Below, in pieces: positions 16,505 to 25,142 of a stretch of 64,000 nucleotides of DNA. Numbering within the stretch: the stretch's first letter is position 1; each line of letters begins with the position of its first letter. This DNA comes from SCGC-AAA076-P13 sp964276235 (GTDB taxonomy: Bacteria; Pseudomonadota; Gammaproteobacteria; Magnimaribacterales; D2472), in contig CAXYEK010000002.1 of assembly GCA_964276235.1 (NCBI GenBank), positions 1-64,000 of the forward strand, read 5' to 3'. A model generated the notes under the pieces. It worked only from the letters and a program-made list of their open reading frames with translations, searched no databases and was not told the origin of the DNA. The translations under genes were made by a program, and so were the position numbers.

Positions 16505-17668
16505 ATGTCAGAAGAAACAAAAATGCCTTTATTGATAGGTATTGGTGCAAGAATAAGAAAGTCACCATATTTCGACTCCACCATTAAATATGGAGTAACT
16601 GGTTTTACTATTTACAATAAAATGTATCTACCTACAGGGTTTGCTGGTCCAGAAGCAGAATATAACAGCCTTATTAATGATGTAACTTTTGGTGACTTTG
16701 CAGCTGAAAGACAGGTTGAGGTATCAGGTCCTGATGCATATGATTTTGTAAGACTTATAACTCCTAGAAATCTTTCAAAATGTGAGATTGGTCATTGTAA
16801 ATATATAATTTTGACTGACCAAGATGGCGGTATTGTTAATGACGCTTGCCTGTTAAGACTAGAATTGGATAAATTTTGGATATCTCCTGGCGATGGTGAT
16901 GTTTCATTATGGCTTCAAGGAATTGCAATTAATTCTGGAATGGATGTAAAGATACATGAGCCTGATGTCTCACCTCTTCAAATAAGCGGCCCTAAGGCTG
17001 GAAAATTAATACAAAAATTATTTAATGGAATCCATGACGACTTAGGCTATTACAAGGCTAGAGAAACAAAACTTGGCAATATACCAATGGTCATTGCTAG
17101 AACAGGTTGGAGTGGAGAGTTAAGTTATGAGCTCTATCTTCAAGATAGGAAATTAGGAAATGAATTATTTGAAATGGTATATGAAGCAGCTAAAGAATTT
17201 AATGCTGCAGTAATAGCCCCTAACAACATTAGAACTATTGAGGGTGGTCTTCTTTCATATCAAAGTGATTTTGGTAGAGAGCATAATCCATTCACTATCG
17301 GGCTAGATAGGTTGGTTGATTTAGATCAGGATATTGATTTTATTGGTAAAGAGGCTCTAAAAAAGATTAAAGAAAAAGGAATTTCAAAAAAACTTATAGG
17401 ACTTGAGATAGATGGAGATCCTATTTACAAGGTTCCAGAAAATTTTTGGCCAATATATGACGATAATGATAAAAAAATAGGCAGAGTATCTAGATGCGTA
17501 TTTTCGCCTAGACTCAATAGAAATATAGGATTGGCAATAATTGATGTTGACCATTCTGAGCCAGGAAATCCTGTTTTAATTGAATCTCCCCGAACAGAAC
17601 ATAAATTAACTGCAAGAGTTCATGAGCTTCCATGGTTTCCCGCAGAGAAAAATACGAATCTAGATTAA
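16505..17668 (+). CDS. DmdA-like GcvT-family protein (putative DMSP demethylase or related aminomethyltransferase)
   Basis: A 387-residue tetrahydrofolate-binding protein of the GcvT/aminomethyltransferase fold. Segments such as DFAAERQVEVSG, TPRNLSKCEIGHCKY, GGIVNDACLLRL and GLLSYQSDFGREHNP, and the ending DFIGKEALKKIKEKG, resemble my recollection of dimethylsulfoniopropionate demethylase DmdA more than glycine-cleavage T protein. DmdA moves a methyl group from DMSP to tetrahydrofolate. No glycine-cleavage genes (gcvH, gcvP) are adjacent, which fits a non-GcvT role. A strong site AGGAGT precedes the ATG. GcvT-like proteins of other specificity remain possible. Confidence 0.65.
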   Translation: MSEETKMPLLIGIGARIRKSPYFDSTIKYGVTGFTIYNKMYLPTGFAGPEAEYNSLINDVTFGDFAAERQVEVSGPDAYDFVRLITPRNLSKCEIGHCKYIILTDQDGGIVNDACLLRLELDKFWISPGDGDVSLWLQGIAINSGMDVKIHEPDVSPLQISGPKAGKLIQKLFNGIHDDLGYYKARETKLGNIPMVIARTGWSGELSYELYLQDRKLGNELFEMVYEAAKEFNAAVIAPNNIRTIEGGLLSYQSDFGREHNPFTIGLDRLVDLDQDIDFIGKEALKKIKEKGISKKLIGLEIDGDPIYKVPENFWPIYDDNDKKIGRVSRCVFSPRLNRNIGLAIIDVDHSEPGNPVLIESPRTEHKLTARVHELPWFPAEKNTNLD

Positions 17669-18195
17669 TGTTTATAAAAATAAAATTATTCTGCATACTT
17701 TTCTTTTCAATAAATGGTTTTGCCATGGTTATAGATAATTTAGATGATACAAGAGCTAGATGGGATGCTATATCTGATAATGTTATGGGCGGAGTTTCTG
17801 AAGTAAATTTTTATGAAATGAATGATGGCTCTACAAATTTTTATAGGCTTGAAGGGTCGGTAAGTACTAAAAACAATGGTGGCTTTATTCAGTCCAGAAC
17901 AAATGTAAATTTTAATTCCAATGAATTTACTGGAGTAAGAATAAAAATAAGAGGAAATGGTAATGAATATTATGTCAATCTAAGACGTCCCAGAATGATG
18001 CCGTGGAATTATTTTACAGCTAAGTTTTATGCATCAGAAGATTGGCAAGTAATAGATCTGCCATTAAGTTCGTTCACTTACTCAAGAAACCCTAATATAG
18101 GATTAGGTTCTGCAAGAATAAGGTCATTAGCAATAGTTGCGTACGGTAAAGATTTTGAAGCCCAGCTAGACATTGCAAGCGTAGAACTTTATTAA
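17668..18195 (+). CDS. CIA30-family secreted protein
   Basis: A 175-residue protein with an N-terminal signal peptide (MFIKIKLFCILFFSINGFA) followed by a CIA30/galactose-binding-like domain. The segments MVIDNLDDTRARWDAISDNVMGG, GGFIQSRT and PWNYFTAKF, and the ending AQLDIASVELY, match the complex I intermediate-associated protein 30 family. Bacterial members are usually exported and of unknown role, perhaps binding sugars. The frame is open to 17632 but ATG 17668 overlaps the previous stop (TAATG) and yields a clean signal peptide. The next gene, tadA, begins 6 nt downstream. Confidence 0.78.
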   Translation: MFIKIKLFCILFFSINGFAMVIDNLDDTRARWDAISDNVMGGVSEVNFYEMNDGSTNFYRLEGSVSTKNNGGFIQSRTNVNFNSNEFTGVRIKIRGNGNEYYVNLRRPRMMPWNYFTAKFYASEDWQVIDLPLSSFTYSRNPNIGLGSARIRSLAIVAYGKDFEAQLDIASVELY

Positions 18196-18201
18196 AATAA
18201 A

Positions 18202-18657
18202 ATGGCTATAGAACAAGATAAGTCTTTTATGAGACTTGCATTGGATGAAGCTAAAAAATCTTATTCTTCAAATGAGGTACCTATCGGAGCTGTTATTGTT
18301 TTAAATGAGAAGGTTATTGGAAGAGGGCACAATGAAGTTATTAAACAAAATGATGTCTCTTCACATGCTGAGATTAATGCAATAAGAGATGCCTCCAACA
18401 CTATAGATAACTACAGACTCAATAACTCAACTATATTTATAACATTAGAGCCTTGTCACATGTGCGCCAAAGCAATTGTAGATGCAAGGATTGATAGGGT
18501 GGTATTTGCCGCATCGGAACCAAAAACAGGAAGCTTAATTTCCATAGACAATCTTTATGATAGATTAGATTTTAATCATAAGGTTAATTTTGAATATGGG
18601 TTATTAGAAGAAGAGTCCGCAAACCTTTTAAAAAATTTTTTTAAAGAAAGAAGGTAA
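18202..18657 (+). CDS. tadA: tRNA adenosine(34) deaminase
   Basis: TadA converts adenosine to inosine at the wobble position of arginine tRNA. The 151-residue protein has the deaminase zinc motifs: HAEINAI (about residues 55-61, catalytic His and Glu) and PCHMCAKAIVDARI (PCxxC, about 86-99). The N-terminus FMRLALDEAKKSYSSNEVPIGAVIV is typical of TadA. Length is normal. It lies at the end of a plus-strand trio and converges with the GNAT gene 8 bp away. Confidence 0.93.
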   Translation: MAIEQDKSFMRLALDEAKKSYSSNEVPIGAVIVLNEKVIGRGHNEVIKQNDVSSHAEINAIRDASNTIDNYRLNNSTIFITLEPCHMCAKAIVDARIDRVVFAASEPKTGSLISIDNLYDRLDFNHKVNFEYGLLEEESANLLKNFFKERR

Positions 18658-18682
18658 GCAGCTTCTTAAATTAAATTTTTTT
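18648..18682 (+). terminator. weak intrinsic terminator candidate between tadA and GNAT gene
   Basis: AAGAAG (18648-18653) pairs with CTTCTT (18662-18667) around an 8-nt loop and is followed by an AT tract ending in seven T residues (18676-18682). The stem is short and partly inside tadA, so it is a weak candidate for ending the plus-strand transcript between the convergent genes. Confidence 0.3.
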
Positions 18683-19109
18683 CCATAGAGCTATGAGGTA
18701 TTTCTATATCTGACTCATAGGGACCTATTTCAGAGTAGCCCAATGACTCATAAAACTTTATTGCTTCTGCTCTTGCATTAAGAACAACTTTTTTTACTCC
18801 TTGGAGAAGAGCTTTAGATTCTAGCTCTAATACCATTGCCGAGCCTATGCCAGTTCTTCTATGATTTGAAGATACTCCCATATATCGTATTTGAGCTTCA
18901 AGAGAATTATTTAAGTGAAGCCTGCCACAAGAAATTATATTATTCTTATTATCTATACCCATTAAATGTAAGCTTTCATCTTCCAATTCATCTTTCAATG
19001 GTATGTGAGATAGTTTGAGTGGTTTTCTTAATATTTCCCACCTAAAAGCATCATAGTCTTTCCATTCTTGCTCTGTGCTAGGCGATCTTATTTGAAAGTT
19101 ATCGCTCAT
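18666..19109 (-). CDS. GNAT-family N-acetyltransferase
   Basis: A 147-residue GNAT domain. The acetyl-CoA loop is VSSNHRRTGIGSAMVLELE (about residues 80-98), followed by VVLNARAEAIKFYESLGYSEIG. The N-terminal TEQEWKDYDAFRWEILRKPL resembles the ElaA/YkwB group. The acceptor is unknown. It ends 8 bp from tadA and lies 14 nt after xthA on the same strand, so it probably shares that transcript. Confidence 0.8.
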   Translation of the reverse strand: MSDNFQIRSPSTEQEWKDYDAFRWEILRKPLKLSHIPLKDELEDESLHLMGIDNKNNIISCGRLHLNNSLEAQIRYMGVSSNHRRTGIGSAMVLELESKALLQGVKKVVLNARAEAIKFYESLGYSEIGPYESDIEIPHSSMEKNLI

Positions 19110-19123
19110 GAATTTAATAATAT

Positions 19124-19936
19124 TTAAAGATCTAGATCAATCCAAACTGGACAATGGTCTGATGGTTTCTCCATAGCTCGTGATTCATAATCAATCCCAA
19201 CATCTTTAATCGAGTCTTTAAGATTATTAGAAACCATAATATGATCGATTCTTAGACCTCTTTTAGGATTATCGTCAAACATTCTAGATCTATAATCAAA
19301 CCATGAATAAATTGAGGAATCGTTTGGATATTTCTCTCTCCACGAATCAACAAAACCAAGATCCTTAATACTATTCCACATCTCTATTTCTTGCGGTTGA
19401 AATGAAGTTTTACCAGACTTCAACCATCTATTAATACTCTCTGGAAGGATACCGATATCAATATCTTCAGGTGCAACATTAAAATCTCCCATCACAATGA
19501 GATTTTCCTGTTTTTTTTGTAAATCCATTATGTGTTTTTTCAAATCAGCATAGTATTTAATTTTTTTTGGAAATTTAGTTTCATGATGAATACTTTCACC
19601 TTGAGGGAAATAACCATTCATGATGGTTATTTCTTTTCCATTAGACGTAAACGTACATTCTATAAATCTTTTTTGATCTTCCTCTGTATCTTTCTTAAAA
19701 CCTTTAACAGTTTTATTTGGCTTTTCTTTGCTTAAAAACGCCACTCCATAATGACCTTTTTGTCCCCAATATTCTGGATGGTAGCCAATCTCTTCAATTA
19801 CCTCTAAGGGAAAGTCCGGATCATTTACTTTTGTCTCTTGAAGACCAATAACATCTGGATCTAGAGTATCTCTGAGATGAATAAGTTGATGAGGCCTTGC
19901 TCTAATACTATTTATATTGAATGAAACTACTTTCAT
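19124..19936 (-). CDS. xthA: exodeoxyribonuclease III
   Basis: A 270-residue AP endonuclease/exonuclease III family protein for base-excision repair. Landmarks in order: SFNINSIRARPHQL (metal-site Asn), DVIGLQETKVND (Glu), IMNGYFPQGES (catalytic Tyr), VMGDFNVAPEDIDIG (Asp and Asn), RIDHIMVS and SDHCPVWIDL (Asp-His pair at the end). Length is as expected for XthA. It follows the protease gene by 4 nt and is therefore likely in the long minus-strand transcript. Confidence 0.93.
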   Translation of the reverse strand: MKVVSFNINSIRARPHQLIHLRDTLDPDVIGLQETKVNDPDFPLEVIEEIGYHPEYWGQKGHYGVAFLSKEKPNKTVKGFKKDTEEDQKRFIECTFTSNGKEITIMNGYFPQGESIHHETKFPKKIKYYADLKKHIMDLQKKQENLIVMGDFNVAPEDIDIGILPESINRWLKSGKTSFQPQEIEMWNSIKDLGFVDSWREKYPNDSSIYSWFDYRSRMFDDNPKRGLRIDHIMVSNNLKDSIKDVGIDYESRAMEKPSDHCPVWIDLDL

Positions 19937-19940
19937 ATTG

Positions 19941-22013
19941 TTAGTCTACTTTAGTTATTATTATTTTTTTATTTAAATTCAGAAAATCTTCCATTATATT
20001 TATTGACTCAATGAGTAAATAATCTTCTTCTAAATTAATTGTATCCACTTCAACTAAATCATCTTCTTTGTCATTTTCATTTTCTAAATCCTCAAAGGTA
20101 CCAAATATATCTAAGTTAAGAGAAATTCTTCTTTGATTCTCAATATTTAATAACCACAATTTTCTTAAATCTTTTTCATATTCTCTATTTTTAATATTAA
20201 GAGTTAGATATTTTTTATTCTGGTTTTCGTCATATCTTTTTCTTACCTCTTCTAAATAATTAAGATTGGGCTCATTAAGAAATCTTTTCGCATAAAGCTC
20301 TTTAATATTCTTTAACTTATTATTATCAAGAGAAAACAATTTATGCTTATATGCTCGAACAGTATCCCATTCAAGTGCAGATGGGTATGAGCTTTCACCT
20401 ATAGTCTCTATATCCCATGTTGCTGGAAGATTAATATCAGGAAGAACTCCTTTATTCTGTGTACTTGTTCCGTTAACTCTATAATATTTTGATTCTGTGA
20501 TTTTTATTTGTCCCTTGGATAGATCCTCTAATACTTGAACCGTTCCTTTTCCAAATGTTCTTTGTCCTACAATTAGTCCTCTTTGATAGTCCTGTATAGC
20601 GCCTGCAACTATTTCTGATGCAGATGCAGAATATCGATTTACTAAAACTACCATAGGCTTATCCCAAACCTGAAGGGCTCTTCTATCTCCATATGGTTGA
20701 ATACGCCCAGTCTTATGTTTTACTTGAACAGTAGGACCAGAGGCAACAAATAAGCCAATAATCTTATTTGCCTCCATTAAAGCTCCGCCTCCATTATTTC
20801 TTAAATCAAAAACAAGAGCTTCAACACCTTCGGCATTAAAATTTTCAAGAATATTTTTGACATCTCCACTACTACTTTTATAGTCCTCAGACCTTTCTTG
20901 ATATGCTTTAAAATCAAAATAAAATGATGGAAGATCAATAATTCCAATTTTTTGACCATCATCATTTAGATAAATTTTAGACTTAGCTGCACGGTCCTCT
21001 AACTTAATCTCTTCTCTTTTTAATGTTACTAATTTTCTTTCGTTTAAAGAGGATTTTGATGAGATAAATTCAATTTCAACTTCAGTGCCAGCTTCACCTC
21101 TTATAAGGTCGACAACCTCATCTATTCTCCATCCAACAACATCGACATATTCAGAGGAATCTTTTTGACGAATTCTTGTTATCCTATCGTCAGGTAATAT
21201 TTTTCCAGATTTTTTAGCTGGACCTCCAGGAACTAGGCTAACAATTTTTGTATAATCATCCTCTACACCAAGAAGGGCACCAATTCCTTCTAGCTTAAGA
21301 CTCATGTTCATATCGAAATCTTCAGCTGATCTAGGCGATAGATATGAAGAGTGAGGATCAAACTGATTAGCAAGAGTATTTATAGCAATTGAAAAAATAT
21401 CCTCTTCTTTTTGTTGATGAACTCTTCTTATTCTATTTTTATATCTTTTAACAAGGTCTTCCTTTGGTGAATCTGAAAGCTCATCAGAAATCATTGCAAC
21501 TAATAGATCATTTTTTGTTTGAAGCCTCCAAATTTCATATAGCTCACTCTCATTATTAACCCAATGATTATCTTCATAATAAATATCAAGAAATTCATCA
21601 ATTTCGAAGTTAAAAGAGTCTTCTTGTATAGTTAGTATTTGATATTCTGATAATTCAGTTAGCCTTTTAAAATATAAATTAATGATCGTATAGGCTACAT
21701 CTATATCAAAACCAATTTCTGAATTTATAAGCGATTCTTCTTTGAAAGAATTAATTTCTTGCTCAGTGAAATATACTTTACTTTCATCAAGCCTATCTAT
21801 CAAAGCTATTACATAATTATTATAAAAACTTGAATCGACAAAATTCTTTATGTAGTGTTCTTTTTGAAGTTTATTGAAAATCTCTTCACTTAAATCAATT
21901 TTTTCATTACTTAGGTTGGTTGATACATACTCTTTTGGAACGTATGCATCATTACTGCAAGTAGATACTAAAAATAAAAATAGAAAAAAATAAATGTTTG
22001 AATACTTAATCAT
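19941..22013 (-). CDS. prc: tail-specific (carboxy-terminal processing) protease, probable lipoprotein
   Basis: A 690-residue periplasmic S41 protease. The N-terminus has a hydrophobic signal with a lipobox-like FLVSTC, so the protein is probably lipidated. The DUF3340-type N-terminal region is followed by a PDZ domain (EGIGALLGVEDDYTKIVSL) and the catalytic core FDLRNNGGGALMEANKIIGLF. The serine is in VNRYSASASEIVAGAI and the lysine in GQRTFGKGTVQ. Prc trims periplasmic proteins and peptidoglycan enzymes. It is tightly packed between the acyl-CoA dehydrogenase (8 nt) and xthA (4 nt) genes. Confidence 0.9.
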   Translation of the reverse strand: MIKYSNIYFFLFLFLVSTCSNDAYVPKEYVSTNLSNEKIDLSEEIFNKLQKEHYIKNFVDSSFYNNYVIALIDRLDESKVYFTEQEINSFKEESLINSEIGFDIDVAYTIINLYFKRLTELSEYQILTIQEDSFNFEIDEFLDIYYEDNHWVNNESELYEIWRLQTKNDLLVAMISDELSDSPKEDLVKRYKNRIRRVHQQKEEDIFSIAINTLANQFDPHSSYLSPRSAEDFDMNMSLKLEGIGALLGVEDDYTKIVSLVPGGPAKKSGKILPDDRITRIRQKDSSEYVDVVGWRIDEVVDLIRGEAGTEVEIEFISSKSSLNERKLVTLKREEIKLEDRAAKSKIYLNDDGQKIGIIDLPSFYFDFKAYQERSEDYKSSSGDVKNILENFNAEGVEALVFDLRNNGGGALMEANKIIGLFVASGPTVQVKHKTGRIQPYGDRRALQVWDKPMVVLVNRYSASASEIVAGAIQDYQRGLIVGQRTFGKGTVQVLEDLSKGQIKITESKYYRVNGTSTQNKGVLPDINLPATWDIETIGESSYPSALEWDTVRAYKHKLFSLDNNKLKNIKELYAKRFLNEPNLNYLEEVRKRYDENQNKKYLTLNIKNREYEKDLRKLWLLNIENQRRISLNLDIFGTFEDLENENDKEDDLVEVDTINLEEDYLLIESINIMEDFLNLNKKIIITKVD

Positions 22014-22021
22014 AAATTATC

Positions 22022-23110
22022 TTAGAAATTTTGTAATTTAGCTGCTTCTTCTCTAACTAGTTCTGGAGAGCCAAGATTTTGTCTATTTACACCAATCCTT
22101 TTAAACCAATAATGAACACCCATAAGATCTGTAAACCCCATTCCGCCATGAACTTCAGTTGCTTTTTTCCCTATCATTTTCGAGACTTCAGATACATGAG
22201 ACTTAGCATGACATGCCATAAGCCTTGATTCATCTGGAGAATTATCAAAACAGTGGGCAGCATGCCAAACCAATGAATAGCATGGTTCTAAATCAGCAGC
22301 CATTTCAGCACACATATGTTTAACTGCTTGAAATGATCCAATGACTCTGCCAAATTGCTTCCTTTCTTTAGAGTACTCTACAGCTTTATTAATTAATATT
22401 TGTGAGGCGCCTATACTATCTGCAGCTAATATTATTCTTCCAGCATCAATAGATTTATTAATTGCATCCTTGCTAGATATTGTTTGTTCAAGAACATCCA
22501 CATCTACATTATCTAATTTAATTTCCGAATAGCTTCTTGTCTTATCAACTGTAGTTAGTTCAATTACTTCAAGGCCCGAGGAGTTTGATAAAACCACTCC
22601 AATTACCCCATTTTTGTCAGAAAACATTAGGTGTGATGCATCCTTCGCATCTAATACAAAAAGAGCTCTTCCAGAAATCTTACCATCTTTTATTTCAATA
22701 CTTGAGTTATCTCTTGCACCAATAAATTCAGAAAAACCAACTCCAAAGCGAATTTTATTTTCTGACATTTGAGTTAGATATTTATTTTTTTGTTCACTGC
22801 TTCCACCATGACTAATTGCAAGAGGGGCCATTATGTAAGAGCCAGTAAAAGAAATTGGAGCAACTCCACCTCCTAAGCTTTGACTTACTGCTGTAGCAAA
22901 AAGTAAATCAAGTCCTAGACCTCCAAATTCTTCAGGAATAAGTAATGAATTTAATCCTAGATTTACTAATCCTGTATTTAATTCTTTTCGAGTATTTTCA
23001 GCTTCTCCTTCAGTAATTGCTCTAATAGTATCAAGATTTGCTTGGTCTTCTAAAAATTTAGAAACATTCTCTTGAAAAAATATTTGATCTTCAGATAATC
23101 CAAAATACAT
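22022..23110 (-). CDS. acyl-CoA dehydrogenase, short subunit of a pair
   Basis: A 362-residue acyl-CoA dehydrogenase. The central strand FGVGFSEFIGARDN is degenerate, whereas AVEYSKERKQFGRVIGSFQAVKHMCAEMAADLE and EVHGGMGFTDLMGVHYWFKRI are well conserved. I do not see the usual catalytic glutamate in the YEGTSQ position, and the partner encoded 1 nt upstream is the longer, CaiA-like form. Such long/short pairs form alpha2-beta2 enzymes in mycobacterial sterol side-chain catabolism, with activity in only one subunit. The same assembly here is inference. It is the last catabolic gene before prc. Confidence 0.85.
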   Translation of the reverse strand: MYFGLSEDQIFFQENVSKFLEDQANLDTIRAITEGEAENTRKELNTGLVNLGLNSLLIPEEFGGLGLDLLFATAVSQSLGGGVAPISFTGSYIMAPLAISHGGSSEQKNKYLTQMSENKIRFGVGFSEFIGARDNSSIEIKDGKISGRALFVLDAKDASHLMFSDKNGVIGVVLSNSSGLEVIELTTVDKTRSYSEIKLDNVDVDVLEQTISSKDAINKSIDAGRIILAADSIGASQILINKAVEYSKERKQFGRVIGSFQAVKHMCAEMAADLEPCYSLVWHAAHCFDNSPDESRLMACHAKSHVSEVSKMIGKKATEVHGGMGFTDLMGVHYWFKRIGVNRQNLGSPELVREEAAKLQNF

Positions 23111-23111
23111 T

Positions 23112-24335
23112 TTAAACTCCTTGAACCTTTGGCTCTCTTGGCATTCCTAGACCTCTTTCAGAAATAATATTTTTCTGAATTTGACTGGTACCACCACCTA
23201 TTATTAATCCAAGATAATACATGTATAAGAATTGCCAGGATCCTTTATCTCTCAAATTAGGACTATCTTCATACAATGTTCCAATTTCTCCCATGACATC
23301 TACAGCAAATCCTTCAAGTTCATGTCTTAACTCTGTACCTACTAATTTTTGAATCATTCCAGCAATTTTTGTATCTTGACCTTTATTTAATTTAGAAGAT
23401 AAAACTCTTAATGAGTTAGATTGAAACGCCATAACTTTAGCCTGAAGGGTTATAACCTTATCTCTATAAACTGGGATATCAATTAATCTTTGACCATCTA
23501 ATGTTTCTTCTTTCATTCTATTGATTAGAGAATTCACCCTATTAACAGTTGCATTTGGATTTGTTAGAGAGCCTCTTTCATGTCCTAGAGTAGAATTTGC
23601 AACAGCCCATCCTTCGCCTCTGCTACCAACAATATTATCTCCAGGTATGGTTACATCAGTAAAAAATACTTCATTGAATCCTGCCTTAAGTGTCATATCT
23701 ACTAATGGTCTTATTTCTAGACCAGGAGTATCCATTGGAACCAATAAGTAACTAATTCCTGCATGCTTTGAAGCTTCTGGCTCTGTTCTCACAAGACAAA
23801 ACATCATCTGGGAAAACTGAGCGGTACTAGTCCAAATTTTTTGTCCATTAATCACCCAATTATCATCAATTAGCTCGCCTTTAGTTTGCAAGCTAGCTAA
23901 GTCACTACCAGCATTAGGTTCTGAATAACCTTGGCACCAGATCATTTCTCCATGAAGAGTAGGCTTAATATATTTATTTTTTTGTTCTTCTGTTCCAAGT
24001 TCCAGTAATGTTGGAACAAGCATGTCGATACCTTGGCCTCCCATTGCAGCTGGAATACCAGCATTTGAAAACTCAGTAGCTGTAATTCTGTTTTTTATAA
24101 CATCTGAATCTCCTCCAAACCCTCCATATTCTTTTGGAATTGATCTAGCAAAATAACCATTTTCAATTAGAATTTTCTGCCATTCTGATCTAGTCACAAC
24201 TGGCCCAGCAGAGTTATTATCGGTTGCCATAGGCGTCTTAGCTGCATCACTAAAATGGACACCATGATACTTTTTACAGAATATTTGAACTTCCTTCTTA
24301 TATTCTTCGTATTGTGATCCGTACTCTAAATCCAT
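23112..24335 (-). CDS. acyl-CoA dehydrogenase, long subunit of a pair
   Basis: A 407-residue CaiA-like acyl-CoA dehydrogenase. FAD/substrate segments are MIWCQGYSEPNAGSDLASL, WVINGQKIWTSTAQFSQ and LGLIIGGGTSQIQKNIISERGLGMP. The residue before GTSQ is glycine where medium-chain dehydrogenases have the catalytic glutamate; the glutamate in LGHERGSL is a possible replacement base. AAGGAG stands 6 nt before the ATG. It is 3 nt after the enoyl-CoA hydratase gene and 1 nt before its short partner, so it belongs to the carboxylase operon. Confidence 0.9.
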   Translation of the reverse strand: MDLEYGSQYEEYKKEVQIFCKKYHGVHFSDAAKTPMATDNNSAGPVVTRSEWQKILIENGYFARSIPKEYGGFGGDSDVIKNRITATEFSNAGIPAAMGGQGIDMLVPTLLELGTEEQKNKYIKPTLHGEMIWCQGYSEPNAGSDLASLQTKGELIDDNWVINGQKIWTSTAQFSQMMFCLVRTEPEASKHAGISYLLVPMDTPGLEIRPLVDMTLKAGFNEVFFTDVTIPGDNIVGSRGEGWAVANSTLGHERGSLTNPNATVNRVNSLINRMKEETLDGQRLIDIPVYRDKVITLQAKVMAFQSNSLRVLSSKLNKGQDTKIAGMIQKLVGTELRHELEGFAVDVMGEIGTLYEDSPNLRDKGSWQFLYMYYLGLIIGGGTSQIQKNIISERGLGMPREPKVQGV

Positions 24336-24338
24336 ATC

Positions 24339-25142
24339 CTACTCCTTATTTTTTTTATCCCAATCCGGCTTTCTTTTTTCTAAAAATGCAGCAATTCCTT
24401 CCTTAGCATCATCACCTTCAAAGCATTTAGCAATTTGTTCTTTAAGATAAGGTAGGGCTTCATCAAAGTTCATAGAATCTTGTTTTTCATAAGCCTCTAA
24501 TCCAAATCGCATAGTTCCTGGAGCTAAACTAGCCAGCTCACTAGCTAAACTATTAACAGTATTATTCAAATCTTTACTATCCACAGATTGATTAATTAAA
24601 CCCCATTGTTCTGCTTTATTCGCATCAATTGGCTGTCCTCTCATTATAAAATCAAGACCCGCTCTTTTTGGCATCACTCTAAAGAGACCAGCCATAACCA
24701 TAAAAGGCCACAAACCACGTTTGATCTCTGGCGCAGAAAATTTTGCCCCTTTAACTGCTATAGAATGAGTTGAATTAGCAACCATTAAAAGCGCCCCAGC
24801 TAATACAGAGCCCTGTATCTTGCAGATAACAGGTTTATAAAGATGTCTTAATGCAATACTAATATCATTTGCATCTTTTAGTTCTGGAACATTTGATTCT
24901 GATTTTTGTCTCTTTAAATCAGCACCTGCACAAAAAATGTCACCTTCTGCAGCAATGACAATTACTCTTATAGAGTCTTCTTGTTTTGCAAAAGCTAAAG
25001 CATAGTTAATTTCATTTACCATGACATTATTTAGCGCATTCTTTTTTTCTGGACGGTTAAGAGTAATAGTTAATATATTATTACGAACATCTATTTTTGT
25101 TGCTTGAAAATCCAAGCCCTCTAAAGATAATTTATTAGACAT
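24339..25142 (-). CDS. enoyl-CoA hydratase family protein
   Basis: A 267-residue crotonase-fold protein. GDIFCAGADLKRQK (about residue 67) gives the first oxyanion half, and CKIQGSVLAGALLMVANSTHSIAV the second. FSAPEIKRGLWPF covers the region of the second catalytic residue. In an atu-type pathway this would be isohexenylglutaconyl-CoA hydratase (AtuE-like); in a liu-type pathway, 3-methylglutaconyl-CoA hydratase. The stop overlaps or abuts its neighbours (1-nt overlap with the AtuA gene), which supports one operon. Confidence 0.87.
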   Translation of the reverse strand: MSNKLSLEGLDFQATKIDVRNNILTITLNRPEKKNALNNVMVNEINYALAFAKQEDSIRVIVIAAEGDIFCAGADLKRQKSESNVPELKDANDISIALRHLYKPVICKIQGSVLAGALLMVANSTHSIAVKGAKFSAPEIKRGLWPFMVMAGLFRVMPKRAGLDFIMRGQPIDANKAEQWGLINQSVDSKDLNNTVNSLASELASLAPGTMRFGLEAYEKQDSMNFDEALPYLKEQIAKCFEGDDAKEGIAAFLEKRKPDWDKKNKE

